Counted from the stretch's first letter, positions 50,466-61,318 are shown. The stretch: 64,000 nt of DNA from Pleionea litopenaei (GCF_031198435.1 NZ_CP133548.1:1366501-1430500), one strand, 5' to 3'. Made by a program: numbers and translations. The notes: generated from the sequence alone by a model not told the origin.

Positions 50466-51792
50466 CTAACTGCAAGGATTCTTGCGGCGAAACATTATAG
50501 TCTCTTGCAAAATGCTTACTAATATCAACCAAGCTTCTCTTACCATTTACTTTTTTTGCGAGATCAATATACACCTGATTGGTTTGTATTAAAGACTGTA
50601 TCTTCGAGTCATTAGGCACTGCTTGAGTTGCATCGATTATCCAGTCAGGCAAATTATCCACGCTCTCTGACAATGTCACATCCTTTACTTTAACCGCTCG
50701 CCATGACCAAACCGTTTCTATTCGATAACCTGCATTATAGGGCGATTTAAGGTAAGGCAACGCCTGCTCCGAAATTTCTTCGATTTTAAACCCTGCTTGT
50801 TCTGCAATCGACGCAATCTCTTCAATCGAATAGCACAAGCTTTCTCGTTGCTGCTGAAAAACTAGACTACCAAAGTTAACCCAAAGCCCACCAGTAGGAA
50901 GATAATGATTGATAGCTTTCAAAAATTTCAAAAGCGGTAATGGTTGAATATCGATTAACCAAGGAGTAACAACGACATCCATACTTGCAGCTCTTAACGC
51001 CGGTTTCGCAGCGTCACTGAATAAAAAATGTAGATTACCAGGACAGTCCTTTATCGCTTCAATTTGATGACGAATAGCCGTTGAAGCAATGTTTTTAGGG
51101 TGGAATGGAAACTCATCGATAGCCAATCCTTGTCCAAAAAGGATTTCTTTGGCAGCAAAAACTAACAACGGATTAATATCATTGCTCACCAAAAGTTCAG
51201 GATCTAATGCTCGTGCTAAATCATAGGAAAGCCGTGCTGAACCAGCGCCCAGTATGGCGACTCGATTATGTTGTTGAGCTGAAAGAGCTTTTGTCACTAA
51301 CTCGGCGTATTGCTCATTTTCTTCATCACCCCAAACCCAATCACGATAGAGGTTGGCTTCATAACTTAATAAGTTCTGTGTACTTGGCGCTCTATCGCTA
51401 AGAGCATCATAAACGGGTTTACTCGCAACTTTCGCACTTAAAATAGGACTGACAAGCGTACTTATGTCTTGAACAAATCGCTGCTTCGCACCCAATAACA
51501 ACTCGAGCCTTTCGCGAGTGGCGCCCTGACTGTTCTTTAATTCGCGTTCTAGTTGCTGAATTTCTTGCCCTAATACTCGAGAGAAGTGATTTAGCTTGAT
51601 GCTCCAATCAACCATTGAATGCAATGGATTTTGCAACAACCAGGGTGTTGAGTTGATGATAGGGTAACACTCTTTGGCGTCATTACTGACTAACTGTGTA
51701 CCATCAAAATGGAGAGCCTCAGCATGCTTCGGGCACTGCAATACCTCTAGAAACGCGGCAGGTATTCCGCTGGCGTCTGAATCGTGATTCAT
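50431..51792 (-). CDS. Three-part SAM methyltransferase (Trm112-like / methyltransferase / PqqD-like)
   Basis: 453 residues. The N-terminal 55 residues resemble a Trm112-type domain (FLEVLQCPKHAEALHF, YPIINSTPWLL) that has lost most zinc Cys. After a helical linker, a class I methyltransferase domain at about 150-360 has motif I VAILGAGSARLSYDLA and the acidic strand end LLVSNDINPLLVF. It resembles the N2227/carnosine methyltransferase branch (YEANLYRDWVWGDEENEQY). The last 75 residues are PqqD-like (LVDISKHFARDYNVSPQESLQLVKEFF). Substrate is unknown; the PqqD-like end suggests a peptide partner, which is inference. Confidence 0.78.
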   Translation of the reverse strand: MNHDSDASGIPAAFLEVLQCPKHAEALHFDGTQLVSNDAKECYPIINSTPWLLQNPLHSMVDWSIKLNHFSRVLGQEIQQLERELKNSQGATRERLELLLGAKQRFVQDISTLVSPILSAKVASKPVYDALSDRAPSTQNLLSYEANLYRDWVWGDEENEQYAELVTKALSAQQHNRVAILGAGSARLSYDLARALDPELLVSNDINPLLVFAAKEILFGQGLAIDEFPFHPKNIASTAIRHQIEAIKDCPGNLHFLFSDAAKPALRAASMDVVVTPWLIDIQPLPLLKFLKAINHYLPTGGLWVNFGSLVFQQQRESLCYSIEEIASIAEQAGFKIEEISEQALPYLKSPYNAGYRIETVWSWRAVKVKDVTLSESVDNLPDWIIDATQAVPNDSKIQSLIQTNQVYIDLAKKVNGKRSLVDISKHFARDYNVSPQESLQLVKEFFQKIAFS

Positions 51793-51838
51793 GTTTTGTT
51801 CGGCTCTCTACAATTGACGGTTCCGGTATGATAACGAA

Positions 51839-53182
51839 TTAACGATCCAGTGAATAGCGATAAGCTTTACCGGCTTGGTGTAATACGAACTCCTTCGCAC
51901 TATCAGAGCTCGAAACAAACTCAATTCGAATTCCCGCTCTTTCGAATTTAAAGGTCGTAGGCGATATTGCCGTTAATGGAAATGGTCCTTGACCCGTTGC
52001 TTGCGCAAAGAGCTGTTGATCTTGAATGAATACCTTCAGTTTTAAAGGTAAATCGGCTGAGGAATAAGAACCTTCTAATTCAGTCATTTGCTCAAGTGAT
52101 AGCTCTATACTTTTTTCAGCAAAGTTTGGAAGCTCAAACGGCTTGTCAAACACAATACTGAGTACACCAATCAGAATTCCATTGAAATTGGTATTAACGC
52201 CATTAGAAAGCACTGCTATGGTAATATCTTCCTCAGGAAAGAAAGCAGCATTCGACACAAAACCATCAATTCCGCCGTTGTGACCGAATGCAGAGCGCTC
52301 ACCGAAAGGATACTTCATTAACCCCAACCCATAACCTTGTTCAACCTTCATCATTTGCTGTAAAGAAGCTTCGCTCACAATATCCCCAGAGAGTAAGTGA
52401 TGCAGTAACTGAGTCAATTCAGGAGCCGTAGAAACAATGGCGCCAGCACCATGGGGTATCGACATATCAGTGTGGGTTGCGGGCTTCCATCCGTCGGCAT
52501 AATAAAATGAATCCGCTTGATTTTTACTGATATCAATTTTACTGCCGACTGCCGTGCGCGGTAGCTCTAATCGCTTCGATATATTAGCTTGTACGATCTC
52601 ATGGAGTGTCTTTTTATAGATGTCTTCTAAGATGTAACCGAGTAATACATAATTAGTATTTGAATACTCAAACTTCTCGCCCGGCGCAAAGTTTACCGGG
52701 TAGGTATCGATGATTTCTAAAATTTCGGCCTTCGACTTTGGACTTTCCATGTAAGACATATACAAAGGATCATTGGTAAAATTAAATAAACCACTTCGAT
52801 GACTCAAGAGTTGCTTAACCGTGATCTGCTCGGCATTTTTAACATTCGGGTAAAAAGTACTAAGCTTCGCATCCAAGGCTAACTTTTTCTGCTCTACAGC
52901 CTGCATAATTAGCGCAGCTGTGATTGTTTTTGATATCGAGCCAATGCGATATTGTGTATCACTGTTAACTAAAGATTTCGAATCGTTTTTTCGTTGTCCA
53001 ACTGCGTGACTGTAAACCAACTTCCCTTCTTTTCGTACAGCAACACTCAACATCGCTTTATCATTTTTATATAAAGAGTTGAGGTAGCGATCAAGCTTGT
53101 CTTGGTCAACTTCTTTCGCTTCTGCGACGACGACCGAGTTGAGTGAAATAATGGTTACGATTAAAGTAAATAAAACACGCAT
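51839..53182 (-). CDS. Class C beta-lactamase-like serine hydrolase
   Basis: 447 residues with a signal peptide (about residues 1-22, ending VAEAK). The active-site SxxK motif is SISK near residue 84 in YRIGSISKTITAAL, the YxN motif is YSNTNY near residue 168, and a HNGG box (FGHNGGIDGFVS near residue 300) replaces KTG, as is usual in esterase/peptidase-like members. A C-terminal lipocalin-like domain (about 360-447) follows. It is periplasmic and probably a peptidase or esterase rather than a resistance enzyme. The gene at 53209 lies 26 bp upstream on the same strand. Confidence 0.88.
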   Translation of the reverse strand: MRVLFTLIVTIISLNSVVVAEAKEVDQDKLDRYLNSLYKNDKAMLSVAVRKEGKLVYSHAVGQRKNDSKSLVNSDTQYRIGSISKTITAALIMQAVEQKKLALDAKLSTFYPNVKNAEQITVKQLLSHRSGLFNFTNDPLYMSYMESPKSKAEILEIIDTYPVNFAPGEKFEYSNTNYVLLGYILEDIYKKTLHEIVQANISKRLELPRTAVGSKIDISKNQADSFYYADGWKPATHTDMSIPHGAGAIVSTAPELTQLLHHLLSGDIVSEASLQQMMKVEQGYGLGLMKYPFGERSAFGHNGGIDGFVSNAAFFPEEDITIAVLSNGVNTNFNGILIGVLSIVFDKPFELPNFAEKSIELSLEQMTELEGSYSSADLPLKLKVFIQDQQLFAQATGQGPFPLTAISPTTFKFERAGIRIEFVSSSDSAKEFVLHQAGKAYRYSLDR

Positions 53183-53208
53183 GATAACTTCCCTTATCGA
53201 TAAATAAT

Positions 53209-53841
53209 CTACTGCTCGCCTTCTACATAATAAAAGGCCTCTAAGAACAACTCTTCACTTTTTGCTCCCGTCTTATCCTGCTTTAACTCCTTTAGCACAC
53301 CTGCAAAAGTGAAATAGTTGGATGGTAGAGGGGCGTCAGATTTCGCATGAGCAATAATAAACGTTGTGCCACTTGGCTCGTCATAGAGCTCATAAACATG
53401 AAACTTCTCTATAATTGGGATCATCGTAAACGTCATGACTTTTCCAGCCATAATGGGCACCATGATAAACCCGGTTAACTTATCTCTCGCATCGATGACT
53501 TTCGGATACCCAGAGATGATCACCGCCTCACCGGCAGAGCCCAGTTGTTGTACCTCACTCGGCTTATAATTCTTAGGACGATTTAACTGATACTGTTGAT
53601 TGAGCTCAGGAGATAGAGCAGACTGCACTTCATTCACTGCAGACTGCTCAAGATTTGATAGCGCTAGCTCGTAAAACAAAAACATTCGCTGTCGGTCGCC
53701 AATGATGCCAGCCACTTTACTAAGCTCTGCGGGATCAACCTTTCCATCACCCGCTTTGGTGAAAATATTATAAAATCGTCCACCATTGTCGAGAGAGCTC
53801 AAGGCATCTTGCATGCTGGAATAAGGTATTACTTGTTTCAT
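53209..53841 (-). CDS. Hypothetical protein upstream of the serine hydrolase gene
   Basis: 210 residues from the ATG at 53841, which has a very strong ribosome site (AAGGAGG). Not recognised. No signal peptide or clear membrane anchor; one hydrophobic segment lies near residues 125-150 (GFIMVPIMAGKVMTFTMIPII). An EF-hand-like turn, GDGKVDPAEL, occurs near residue 33 but lacks the full calcium loop. It is probably co-transcribed with the serine hydrolase 26 bp downstream. Function is unknown. Confidence 0.7.
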   Translation of the reverse strand: MKQVIPYSSMQDALSSLDNGGRFYNIFTKAGDGKVDPAELSKVAGIIGDRQRMFLFYELALSNLEQSAVNEVQSALSPELNQQYQLNRPKNYKPSEVQQLGSAGEAVIISGYPKVIDARDKLTGFIMVPIMAGKVMTFTMIPIIEKFHVYELYDEPSGTTFIIAHAKSDAPLPSNYFTFAGVLKELKQDKTGAKSEELFLEAFYYVEGEQ

Positions 53842-53844
53842 CAC

Positions 53845-54247
53845 AACCTCCTTCTACCAATACCCAAAACCTATAACGTATTGGCCAATCGAATATTCCC
53901 TGCCACTCTACCAATCTTTGTTTGTACCACCTTATTGGCGCGCACAAAGCATCACTCTGGCAAAATAACCGGATAATGGATTATCACAACCTGTCGTACA
54001 TCATCTCTAAAAAGAACCGCCCCGACATCAACAGCGCCACAACAAGCTGGCATGCTGCACTAAAAGACAATAAAACTAAGCGACAAAAAAATCTAACCCA
54101 ATTATCCCAGACTAGTCTTCCAAACCAAGTTTCTCTTACACTTGGTGCCATATGTTAGAGCGAATCCTTCAAAATCATGGCTTTACACTCGACAATGTCG
54201 CCGGTCAATGGTTAACTAGATGCAACGATACTAATATTCAAATGACT
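53845..54247. other. 403-bp region with only one doubtful small frame
   Basis: This lies between divergent genes. It contains a 60-codon frame (53976-54158) and the untranslated or miscalled region before the DUF2959 lipoprotein. No RNA family, repeat or clear promoter was recognised. Confidence 0.45.
53976..54158 (+). CDS. Doubtful small ORF upstream of the DUF2959 gene
   Basis: 60 codons from an ATG preceded only by CCGGATA. The product would be basic and polar (KDNKTKRQKNLTQ near residue 47) with no recognised domain. Its stop overlaps a downstream ATG in ATGTTAG. It could be a real small gene or part of the leader of the lipoprotein gene. Confidence 0.22.
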   Translation: MDYHNLSYIISKKNRPDINSATTSWHAALKDNKTKRQKNLTQLSQTSLPNQVSLTLGAIC

Positions 54248-54886
54248 ATGAAGAATCTACCTATTATCCTTGTTCTACTTTTCATCGCTGGCTGTCAGTC
54301 TGCTTATTATGGCGCGCTTGAAAAAGTAGGCATTCACAAACGTGATGTTTTAGTTAGTCGAGTTGAAAAAGCCAACGATAGCCAACAAGAAGCGAAAGAA
54401 CAATTTCAAAGCGCGCTAGAGAAGTTTCAAGCAGCGGTACAGTTTGACGGCGGAGAAATTGAAGAGATATACAGTAACTTGCAGTCTGAGTACGATGAGA
54501 GCAAAGCACTGGCGGATGAGATTCGGCAGAGAGTTGAAGATATTGAGTCGGTATCGGAGGCTCTATTCAATGAGTGGGAGGAAGAACTTCAGCAATACAC
54601 CAGTCGTTCATTGCGCCAAAAAAGCGCTTCGCAATTAACCCAAACGAAACAGCAATATCGTAAGTTGATTACCGCTATGAAAAAAGCGGAGTCGAGTATG
54701 ACTCCTGTTCTGAACGTATTTAAAGATCAAGTGCTCTATTTAAAGCACAACCTGAATGCCAAGGCGATCGCGTCTTTAAAACAAGAGCTGGCCGGCGTTC
54801 AAAGTAATGTGTCGCGGTTAATGACTCAAATGAATGCTTCAATTACTGAAGCCGATCGGTTCATAAAATCGATGAATGACAACTGA
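54248..54886 (+). CDS. DUF2959 lipoprotein
   Basis: 212 residues from the ATG at 54248. The upstream frame to 54152 would put 30 polar residues before the signal and is rejected. Lipobox IAGC follows the hydrophobic core LPIILVLLF, giving Cys at residue 14. The mature protein is almost entirely helical and coiled-coil-like (RVEKANDSQQEAKEQFQSALEKFQ, EYDESKALADEIRQRVEDIE). The start YYGALEKVGIHKRDVLVSRVEKA, separated by normal variation, matches DUF2959. Function is unknown; an envelope-associated structural role is inferred. It is convergent with purL over a shared terminator. Confidence 0.85.
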   Translation: MKNLPIILVLLFIAGCQSAYYGALEKVGIHKRDVLVSRVEKANDSQQEAKEQFQSALEKFQAAVQFDGGEIEEIYSNLQSEYDESKALADEIRQRVEDIESVSEALFNEWEEELQQYTSRSLRQKSASQLTQTKQQYRKLITAMKKAESSMTPVLNVFKDQVLYLKHNLNAKAIASLKQELAGVQSNVSRLMTQMNASITEADRFIKSMNDN

Positions 54887-54901
54887 TTATCTAGACCTTC
54901 A

Positions 54902-54929
54902 AAAAAAGCCGGGAATTCCCGGCTTTTTT
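54902..54929. terminator. Bidirectional terminator between the DUF2959 gene and purL
   Basis: A perfect 28-bp palindrome: AAAAAAGCCGGGAA facing TTCCCGGCTTTTTT. Poly-A and poly-T ends serve both convergent genes. Confidence 0.93.
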
Positions 54930-54955
54930 CGTTTTGCGATATAAATACTAAGTGA

Positions 54956-57900
54956 CTACCCCACCCATTTTCGAGCGTTGCGGAACATACGTACCCAAGG
55001 GCCATCTTCACCCCACTCATCAGGGCACCAACTGTTCTGAACACTGCGTTGTACTCGCTCAGGATGTGGCATCATAATCGTCACTCGTCCACTTTCATTG
55101 GTCAGTGCTGTGATACCAAAAGGAGAGCCATTCGGGTTGGCTGGATAAACCATGGTTTCATTACCGTGATTATCAACGAATCGAGCAGCAATCAAACCTG
55201 ACGCGTTCGATGTTTGAGCGGCTTCTGTCGATTTATACTCAGCTCGCCCTTCACCATGAGATACAGCAATCGGTAGATGCGAGCCTTCCATACCAGTAAA
55301 AAATATTGATGGGCTTGGCTCAACTTTCACCATTGCAAATCGAGCCTCAAATTGCTCAGATTTGTTACGTACGAAATGTGGCCACTGCTCGGTACCCGGA
55401 ATCAGCTCTTTTAAGTTTGATAACATCTGGCAACCGTTACAGATGCCTAGCGCAAATGCATCTTCACGCTTAAAGAATTCTGCAAACTGTTCTCTAGCAA
55501 TAGGATTAAACAAGATTGACTTCGCCCAACCCTCACCAGCACCTAAAACATCACCGTAAGAGAAACCACCACAAGCCACAATGCCTTTAAATTGATCAAG
55601 AGTCACTCGTCCTGCTAGCACATCGCTCATATGAACATCTATCGCGGTGAAACCCGCTTTTAAAAACGCCGCTGCCATTTCTAAGTGACTATTAACACCC
55701 TGCTCACGCAAAATGGCGACCTTCGGACGTTCAGTCAAACCCGACACAATATCATCGTTTAAGTCGAAGGTGATTTTTGGCGTTAATCCAGGATTGTCTG
55801 CTTCGAGCTTACTCTTGTACTCTTGCTCTGCGCACTCCGGATTATCGCGCATCGCCTGCATTTGATACGTGGTCGCAGACCAAATCTTTTTCAATTCAAG
55901 CATTGACTGATCAATTAACAGCGCTCCATTGCGGCGTATTTTGACCACGTGCTCTGCCGTGACTTTACCAATGTCATAAGTCATCTCGGCGAGTCCATAT
56001 TGTTGAAGAATACTCTCAACTTGCTGCTTGTCTTTGCTCAGTACTTGAATCACCGCACCTAACTCTTCATTAAACAAAGCAGCGATATCTTCACCAGGTA
56101 AACTCGATAAATCAATTTCAACACCGCAATGTCCTGCAAAGGCCATCTCGACTAATGTCGTAGCAAGACCGCCATCGCTTCGATCATGATAAGCTTTCAG
56201 TAGACCAGCTTCGCTCAATTCTTGAATCGCCTCAAAAAATCCTTTGAGTTCTGCCGCAGAATCAACATCGGGAGTGTCTTCGCCCAACTGATTGAAAACT
56301 TGCACCAGTGCCGAAGCGCCCAGTCGATTTTTACCTTTGCCCAAATCAAGCAACAGCAGTTCAGATTCACCAAGATCAGTACGCAACTGAGGTGTCACTG
56401 TTTTACGAATATCTTGGACTGGAGCAAAAGCAGTGATGATCAATGACATAGGTGCCGTGATCGACTTTTGCTCATCGCCCTCTTGCCATACCGTACGCAT
56501 AGACATTGAGTCTTTTCCGACAGGAATCGTAATATCCAGCTCAGGGCATAACTCCATGCCAACCGCTTTGACGGCTTCGTATAACCCGGCATCTTCTCCT
56601 TCAAATCCTGCAGCACACATCCAATTCGCCGATAGCTTAATGTCGGAGATTTGTTTGATACGTGCTGATGCGATATTCGTGATCGCCTCTGCAACGGCCA
56701 TGCGAGCCGAAGCAGCAGGGCTCAGTAACGCAGCCGGTGTACGCTCACCCATCGCCATTGCTTCACCAGTGTAAGACTGCAGCGTTGAAGCTGTGACGGC
56801 ACAGTTCGCAACCGGCACCTGCCAAGGTCCAACCATTTGATCACGGTGCACTAAACCACCAACGGTTCGATCGCCAATGGTAATCAAGAACGTTTTATCA
56901 GCCACCGCAGGAAGGGACAGAACCCGTTCTAAACACTCTTGCGCAGTTGCATTAATCGCAATGGCTTTGGTCGTGGTTGATGCCGACTTAACTTCTCGAT
57001 GCATTTTCGGAGGCTTACCAAATAAAACATCCATTGGCAGATCAATCGGCTTATTATCAAAATGCTCATCGTGCAAAGTCAGATGCAAAGCTTCAGTCGC
57101 TTCTCCGACGATTGCGAACGGACAGCGCTCTCTTTCACAGATTGCGGTAAAACGTTCAACGCTCTCTGGCTTAATGGCTAACACATAGCGTTCTTGAGCT
57201 TCATTACACCAAATTTCTACCGGACTCATACCCGGCTCATCATTAGGAACTCGGCGCAGCTCAAAACTTCCGCCTTTCTCACCATCGTGAACCAACTCAG
57301 GAATTGCATTCGACAATCCACCCGCGCCGACATCATGAATAAACTCGATCGGGTTTTGATCCATTGACCAACAGGTATCGATGACTTCTTGGCAACGACG
57401 TTCAATTTCTGGGTTGTCGCGTTGCACTGATGCAAAGTCTAAGTCTTCTTGGCTGGATCCAGAGGCCATTGATGATGCAGCGCCGCCACCCAAACCGATT
57501 AACATCGCCGGCCCGCCAAGTACAACCACTTTGTATCCGTCTTTTATCTCATTCTTCTCTACGTGCTGTGCACGAATGTTGCCCATGCCTCCGGCAATCA
57601 TTATCGGCTTATGGTAACCTCGTACTTCAGTCCCGTAACTGAACTCATGCGCTTGCTCATAAGTTCTAAAGTAACCACAGACGTTGGGGCGGCCAAACTC
57701 ATTATTAAAAGCCGCACCACCAAGTGGACCTTCAACCATAATGTCTAATGCAGATACGATTCGACTCGGTTTTCCGTAGTCAATTTCCCAAGGCTGTTCA
57801 AAGCCCGGAATTTTTAAGTTAGAAACACTGAAACCCGTGAGGCCAACTTTCGGTTTGCCACCAATACCGGTCGCTCCTTCATCACGAATTTCTCCCCCAG

Positions 57901-58837
57901 AACCGGTCGCTGCCCCTGGATACGGAGAAATGGCTGTCGGGTGGTTGTGAGTTTCAACTTTCATCAAAATATGCACGGGTTCTAAATGGTAAGCGTACTC
58001 GTGAGAATCGGCATCAGCCCACAATCGAGGCTGCTCAAACCCTTCGATCACTGCTGCATTATCACGATAAGCCGATAACACACCTTCGTGACCAACCTCG
58101 TAGGTGTTCTTTATCATTTTGAAAAGCGACTTATCTTGGTCAATGCCATCGATGGTCCACGAGGCATTAAATATTTTGTGTCGACAGTGCTCTGAATTGG
58201 CTTGCGCAAACATCATTAATTCAACGTCGACTGGATTGCGTCCGAGTTCTTTAAAACGCTCAACTAAGTAATCTATTTCATCGTCGGCCAACGCTAAGCC
58301 TAACTCACTGTTTGCCTGAACCAATGCTTCCCTTCCGCCATTTAAAATATCGACGCGTGTGAATGGCTTAGGTGACTCGCTTTGAAACAAAACTTGAGCA
58401 TCTTCGAGTTGGCCAAATACGGCTTCAACCATTCGGTCATGTAAATGTTCTTGTGCGGCCGCTAACTCATCTGCGTTTAGCGCCTCACCGTTGTTACTCA
58501 AATAAAAGGCGATGCCCCGCTCAAGTCGGTTAACTTTGCTCAAACCACAGTTTTTCGCAATATCGGTTGCTTTTGAAGACCAAGGAGAAATGGTCCCTGG
58601 TCGTGGGACAACCACCACTAAGCCACCAGACGGTTCATGCGCAGGAATGGCTGGCCCATAGGTCAACAAACGGCTTAAAGTATGCTGCTCGGCATCCTCT
58701 AGCGCAGTTGCGACATCGGCAAAATGTACATATTCGGCGTAGATTTCGGTAACCGGCAGGCCTTTAGCTTGGCAAGCTCGAATTATCTTATTTAAGCGAA
58801 ACTCAGAAAATGCGGGGGCTCCACGCAGAATTAACAT
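54956..58837 (-). CDS. purL: Phosphoribosylformylglycinamidine synthase
   Basis: 1293 residues from the ATG at 58837 (E. coli 1295), which starts [13 protein letters not shown] as in the family; a TTG eight codons earlier is rejected. The large single-chain form is complete: an N-terminal domain with [10 protein letters not shown] and [16 protein letters not shown], two AIRS-like ATP-binding halves ([28 protein letters not shown], written here as the conserved region near residue 315), and a C-terminal glutamine amidotransferase with nucleophile Cys in [10 protein letters not shown] near residue 1160. It makes FGAM in purine synthesis. It diverges from mltF, as in enterobacteria. Confidence 0.97.
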   Translation of the reverse strand: MLILRGAPAFSEFRLNKIIRACQAKGLPVTEIYAEYVHFADVATALEDAEQHTLSRLLTYGPAIPAHEPSGGLVVVVPRPGTISPWSSKATDIAKNCGLSKVNRLERGIAFYLSNNGEALNADELAAAQEHLHDRMVEAVFGQLEDAQVLFQSESPKPFTRVDILNGGREALVQANSELGLALADDEIDYLVERFKELGRNPVDVELMMFAQANSEHCRHKIFNASWTIDGIDQDKSLFKMIKNTYEVGHEGVLSAYRDNAAVIEGFEQPRLWADADSHEYAYHLEPVHILMKVETHNHPTAISPYPGAATGSGGEIRDEGATGIGGKPKVGLTGFSVSNLKIPGFEQPWEIDYGKPSRIVSALDIMVEGPLGGAAFNNEFGRPNVCGYFRTYEQAHEFSYGTEVRGYHKPIMIAGGMGNIRAQHVEKNEIKDGYKVVVLGGPAMLIGLGGGAASSMASGSSQEDLDFASVQRDNPEIERRCQEVIDTCWSMDQNPIEFIHDVGAGGLSNAIPELVHDGEKGGSFELRRVPNDEPGMSPVEIWCNEAQERYVLAIKPESVERFTAICERERCPFAIVGEATEALHLTLHDEHFDNKPIDLPMDVLFGKPPKMHREVKSASTTTKAIAINATAQECLERVLSLPAVADKTFLITIGDRTVGGLVHRDQMVGPWQVPVANCAVTASTLQSYTGEAMAMGERTPAALLSPAASARMAVAEAITNIASARIKQISDIKLSANWMCAAGFEGEDAGLYEAVKAVGMELCPELDITIPVGKDSMSMRTVWQEGDEQKSITAPMSLIITAFAPVQDIRKTVTPQLRTDLGESELLLLDLGKGKNRLGASALVQVFNQLGEDTPDVDSAAELKGFFEAIQELSEAGLLKAYHDRSDGGLATTLVEMAFAGHCGVEIDLSSLPGEDIAALFNEELGAVIQVLSKDKQQVESILQQYGLAEMTYDIGKVTAEHVVKIRRNGALLIDQSMLELKKIWSATTYQMQAMRDNPECAEQEYKSKLEADNPGLTPKITFDLNDDIVSGLTERPKVAILREQGVNSHLEMAAAFLKAGFTAIDVHMSDVLAGRVTLDQFKGIVACGGFSYGDVLGAGEGWAKSILFNPIAREQFAEFFKREDAFALGICNGCQMLSNLKELIPGTEQWPHFVRNKSEQFEARFAMVKVEPSPSIFFTGMEGSHLPIAVSHGEGRAEYKSTEAAQTSNASGLIAARFVDNHGNETMVYPANPNGSPFGITALTNESGRVTIMMPHPERVQRSVQNSWCPDEWGEDGPWVRMFRNARKWVG

Positions 58838-59095
58838 GCGGCTTTCTCTCTTTAAAGACAAGTTGAATGGTGTATCGACACTTTAAGAAGGCGCAATTTT
58901 ACTTCAATTCCGGTTATTTGATAAGTTGCGATCGGCTTTTTGCTGATAAAAAAATTCTCCTTTAATTCCAATCATTAAGCTACCGTTCATCGTCAAAAGA
59001 TTAATTTTCACACAATAAGTTCTTGCGATAATCGTGCTCAGCACCGATAATTTAGTGAACTGGATCACATAAATCTCGTATAAGGATGTTCGAGC

Positions 59096-60625
59096 ATGGT
59101 GTGTAGCAATGGTAAGTTAACGACAATTGGTGGTAGTTTGAAACAATTAGCGTCATATTTAGCTACATTTTTGATTTTTGCAGTTTCTCTGGTGTCTTTA
59201 AGTGGATGTCAGGAACCTCAAGTCAGTAAATTGCAGCAAATCAAAAATTCGGGTGTCCTGCGCATTGCGACACGCAATAGCCCAACCACCTACTATGTAG
59301 AAAAAGATGGAGCTGCTGGTATCGAGTATGAACTGGCGACTGCATTCGCCAAATCCATTGGTGTCGAGCCAGTCTTTGTGGCCGAAGAGAACATCGGCGG
59401 TATTTTCACTGCGCTCGAAACGGGTCGTGCAGACATTGCCGCAGCGGGGCTGACCGCGACCGACGACCGCAAAACTAACTTTCTGTTTGGCCCTGCCTAC
59501 CAAGAAGTCACTGCAAAACTAGTGTTTAAACAGGGAAAAGAGTGGCCACGGCACTTCGGTCAACTTGATGGCCACCTTAAAGTTATTGCAGGGTCGTCAC
59601 ACGCCCGTATGTTACTCGAAGCAAAACCCGAATTTCCGAAACTCAGCTGGCAAGAGACCGAAGAACACTCGCCAGAAGAGTTACTGCAAATGGTGCTAGA
59701 TGAATCGATTGATTACACCATAACCGACTCTATCGAGTTAAACTTAAACCGTCGCTACAATACTGAACTCGCCATCGGGTTCACCATCGGCCAACCTCAG
59801 CACTTAGCATGGGCATTGGCAAAGACCGGAGACTACTCTTTACTGCATGAAGTCGTGAAGTTTTTTGGCGAGCAGCAACAAACGGGCAAAATTGCACAAC
59901 TTGTTGATCAGTATTACGGTCACGTGAATGACTTTGATTACGTTGGCGCTAAAACCTTTATGAAGGCGGCTCAAACCGAATTACCAGAGTTGAAACCCAT
60001 GTTTCAAGAAGCCGCTCAAAATGATCTCGACTGGCGCTTACTCGCCGCAATGGGCTACCAAGAATCGCATTGGGATCCCAAGGCTAAATCGCACACCGGT
60101 GTTCGAGGCGTAATGATGTTAACGCTCGATACTGCCCGTCAGTTAGGTATTGAAAGCAGAATTGATGCGGAACAAAGCATCCGCGGCGGCGCTGAGTACT
60201 TCGACATTATGCGCAATCGAATTCCTGACCGAATTGGTGAGCCTGATCGAACATGGCTCGCGCTGGCTGCCTACAACATTGGCTGGGGTCATCTTGAAGA
60301 CGCTCGCATTATTACCGAGCGACAAGGCGCCGACCCCGATAAATGGGTCGATGTAAAAGAACGATTGCCTTTATTACGACAAAAGAAATACTACAAACAA
60401 ACCAAATATGGCTATGCCAGAGGCGACGAGCCTGTGCAGTATGTCACCAACATCCGTCGCTACTACGACGTTCTGGTCTGGTTGGATGAAGAGCGCCCTG
60501 GAAACGTCGAACTGCTAGATGCAGGAGAAATGATCGCAGATAATTCACCGGCGAAAAGTGCTCGTCAATCTGAAGGTTCAACGCCAATCATTGCGAGTGA
60601 AAAAGTCAACTCAATTGTTGATTAG
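59096..60625 (+). CDS. mltF: Membrane-bound lytic murein transglycosylase F
   Basis: 509 residues. A long N-region precedes the hydrophobic core and lipobox LSGC (Cys38), so it is an outer-membrane lipoprotein. The N-terminal half is an ABC-type solute-binding-like domain (LRIATRNSPTTYYVEKDG, GRADIAAAGLTATDDR). The C-terminal SLT domain has catalytic Glu323 in GYQESHWDPKA and the following GVRGVMMLT and AAYNIGWGHLEDA. It cleaves peptidoglycan, with the regulatory domain sensing muropeptides. Divergent from purL, as in E. coli (yfhD). AAGGATG lies upstream of the ATG. Confidence 0.95.
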   Translation: MVCSNGKLTTIGGSLKQLASYLATFLIFAVSLVSLSGCQEPQVSKLQQIKNSGVLRIATRNSPTTYYVEKDGAAGIEYELATAFAKSIGVEPVFVAEENIGGIFTALETGRADIAAAGLTATDDRKTNFLFGPAYQEVTAKLVFKQGKEWPRHFGQLDGHLKVIAGSSHARMLLEAKPEFPKLSWQETEEHSPEELLQMVLDESIDYTITDSIELNLNRRYNTELAIGFTIGQPQHLAWALAKTGDYSLLHEVVKFFGEQQQTGKIAQLVDQYYGHVNDFDYVGAKTFMKAAQTELPELKPMFQEAAQNDLDWRLLAAMGYQESHWDPKAKSHTGVRGVMMLTLDTARQLGIESRIDAEQSIRGGAEYFDIMRNRIPDRIGEPDRTWLALAAYNIGWGHLEDARIITERQGADPDKWVDVKERLPLLRQKKYYKQTKYGYARGDEPVQYVTNIRRYYDVLVWLDEERPGNVELLDAGEMIADNSPAKSARQSEGSTPIIASEKVNSIVD

Positions 60626-60667
60626 TCTTCGACAACGACCTAGTATCTAAACCCATTCCACTACCGT

Positions 60668-60692
60668 AAAAAGGAGCGCACGCTCCTTTTTT
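60668..60692 (+). terminator. Terminator of mltF
   Basis: AAAAAGGAGCG and CGCTCCTTTTTT pair in an 11-bp stem (very short CA loop, in practice a CGCACG loop). The T run is on the plus strand. Confidence 0.85.
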
Positions 60693-60736
60693 ATTATTTG
60701 GTGCTTAAACATTTAAAAAACTCATAGGAAAACCTC

Positions 60737-61297
60737 ATGGGAAACAGACTCTCGAAGTTAGTGACAAAAACCGGCGACGATGGAACAACAGGCATAGGCT
60801 CAAACCAACGAGTCGCGAAAGACTCCCACCGAATAGAAGCCATAGGGACCATCGATGAGCTCAACTCCAGTATCGGAATGGTTATGGCGGCCAGCGAGTT
60901 GACCGTTATCAATGAAAAGCTCAACGATATACAGCATGTCTTATTTAATCTTGGCGGCGAACTGGCCATGCCTGATTTTCAGCTAGTGAAAGAAGACAAT
61001 TTATCGACTATCGAATCATGGGTAGAGGAGCTCAATGACACGCTTCCTCCTTTAAAAGAGTTTATTTTGCCAAAAGGCGATATGGCGACAGCGACCTGTC
61101 ATCTTGCAAGAACTATATGTCGCCGCGCTGAAAGAAGAATGGTCACTCTTTCTAACAAAGAAACCGTTAACAAAATTGGACAACTGTATTTGAATCGTTT
61201 ATCTGATTTTCTTTTCGTTTGTTGCCGAATACTTGGTCAAAATGCTTCGGTAAGTGAAGAAATGTGGCGTTCAAATCGCAACCAAAAAAAAGATTAA
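60737..61297 (+). CDS. Cob(I)alamin adenosyltransferase, PduO type
   Basis: 186 residues. The N-terminal ATP-binding signature KLVTKTGDDGTTGIGSNQRV is followed by KDSHRIEAIGTIDELNSSIG and the C-terminal CRRAERRMVTLS and NRLSDFLFVCCRIL, all hallmarks of the PduO family. It transfers the adenosyl group of ATP to reduced cobalamin, making the coenzyme for B12-dependent mutases or ammonia lyases. No B12 synthesis or B12-dependent gene is in the window, so it probably works on imported cobalamin. It is convergent with the DoxX-like gene over 21 bp. Confidence 0.93.
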   Translation: MGNRLSKLVTKTGDDGTTGIGSNQRVAKDSHRIEAIGTIDELNSSIGMVMAASELTVINEKLNDIQHVLFNLGGELAMPDFQLVKEDNLSTIESWVEELNDTLPPLKEFILPKGDMATATCHLARTICRRAERRMVTLSNKETVNKIGQLYLNRLSDFLFVCCRILGQNASVSEEMWRSNRNQKKD

Positions 61298-61318
61298 CGT
61301 TTCATTGTTCGATTATTT

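Noticed and set aside
51839-53182. Antibiotic-resistance class C beta-lactamase
   Set aside because: HNGG replaces the KTG box and a C-terminal lipocalin-like domain is present, which points to an esterase/peptidase-type relative.
56433-56774. Open frame of 113 codons on the plus strand inside purL
   Set aside because: Shadow of purL codon usage. It has no ribosome site and no recognisable domain, and the purL frame is complete.
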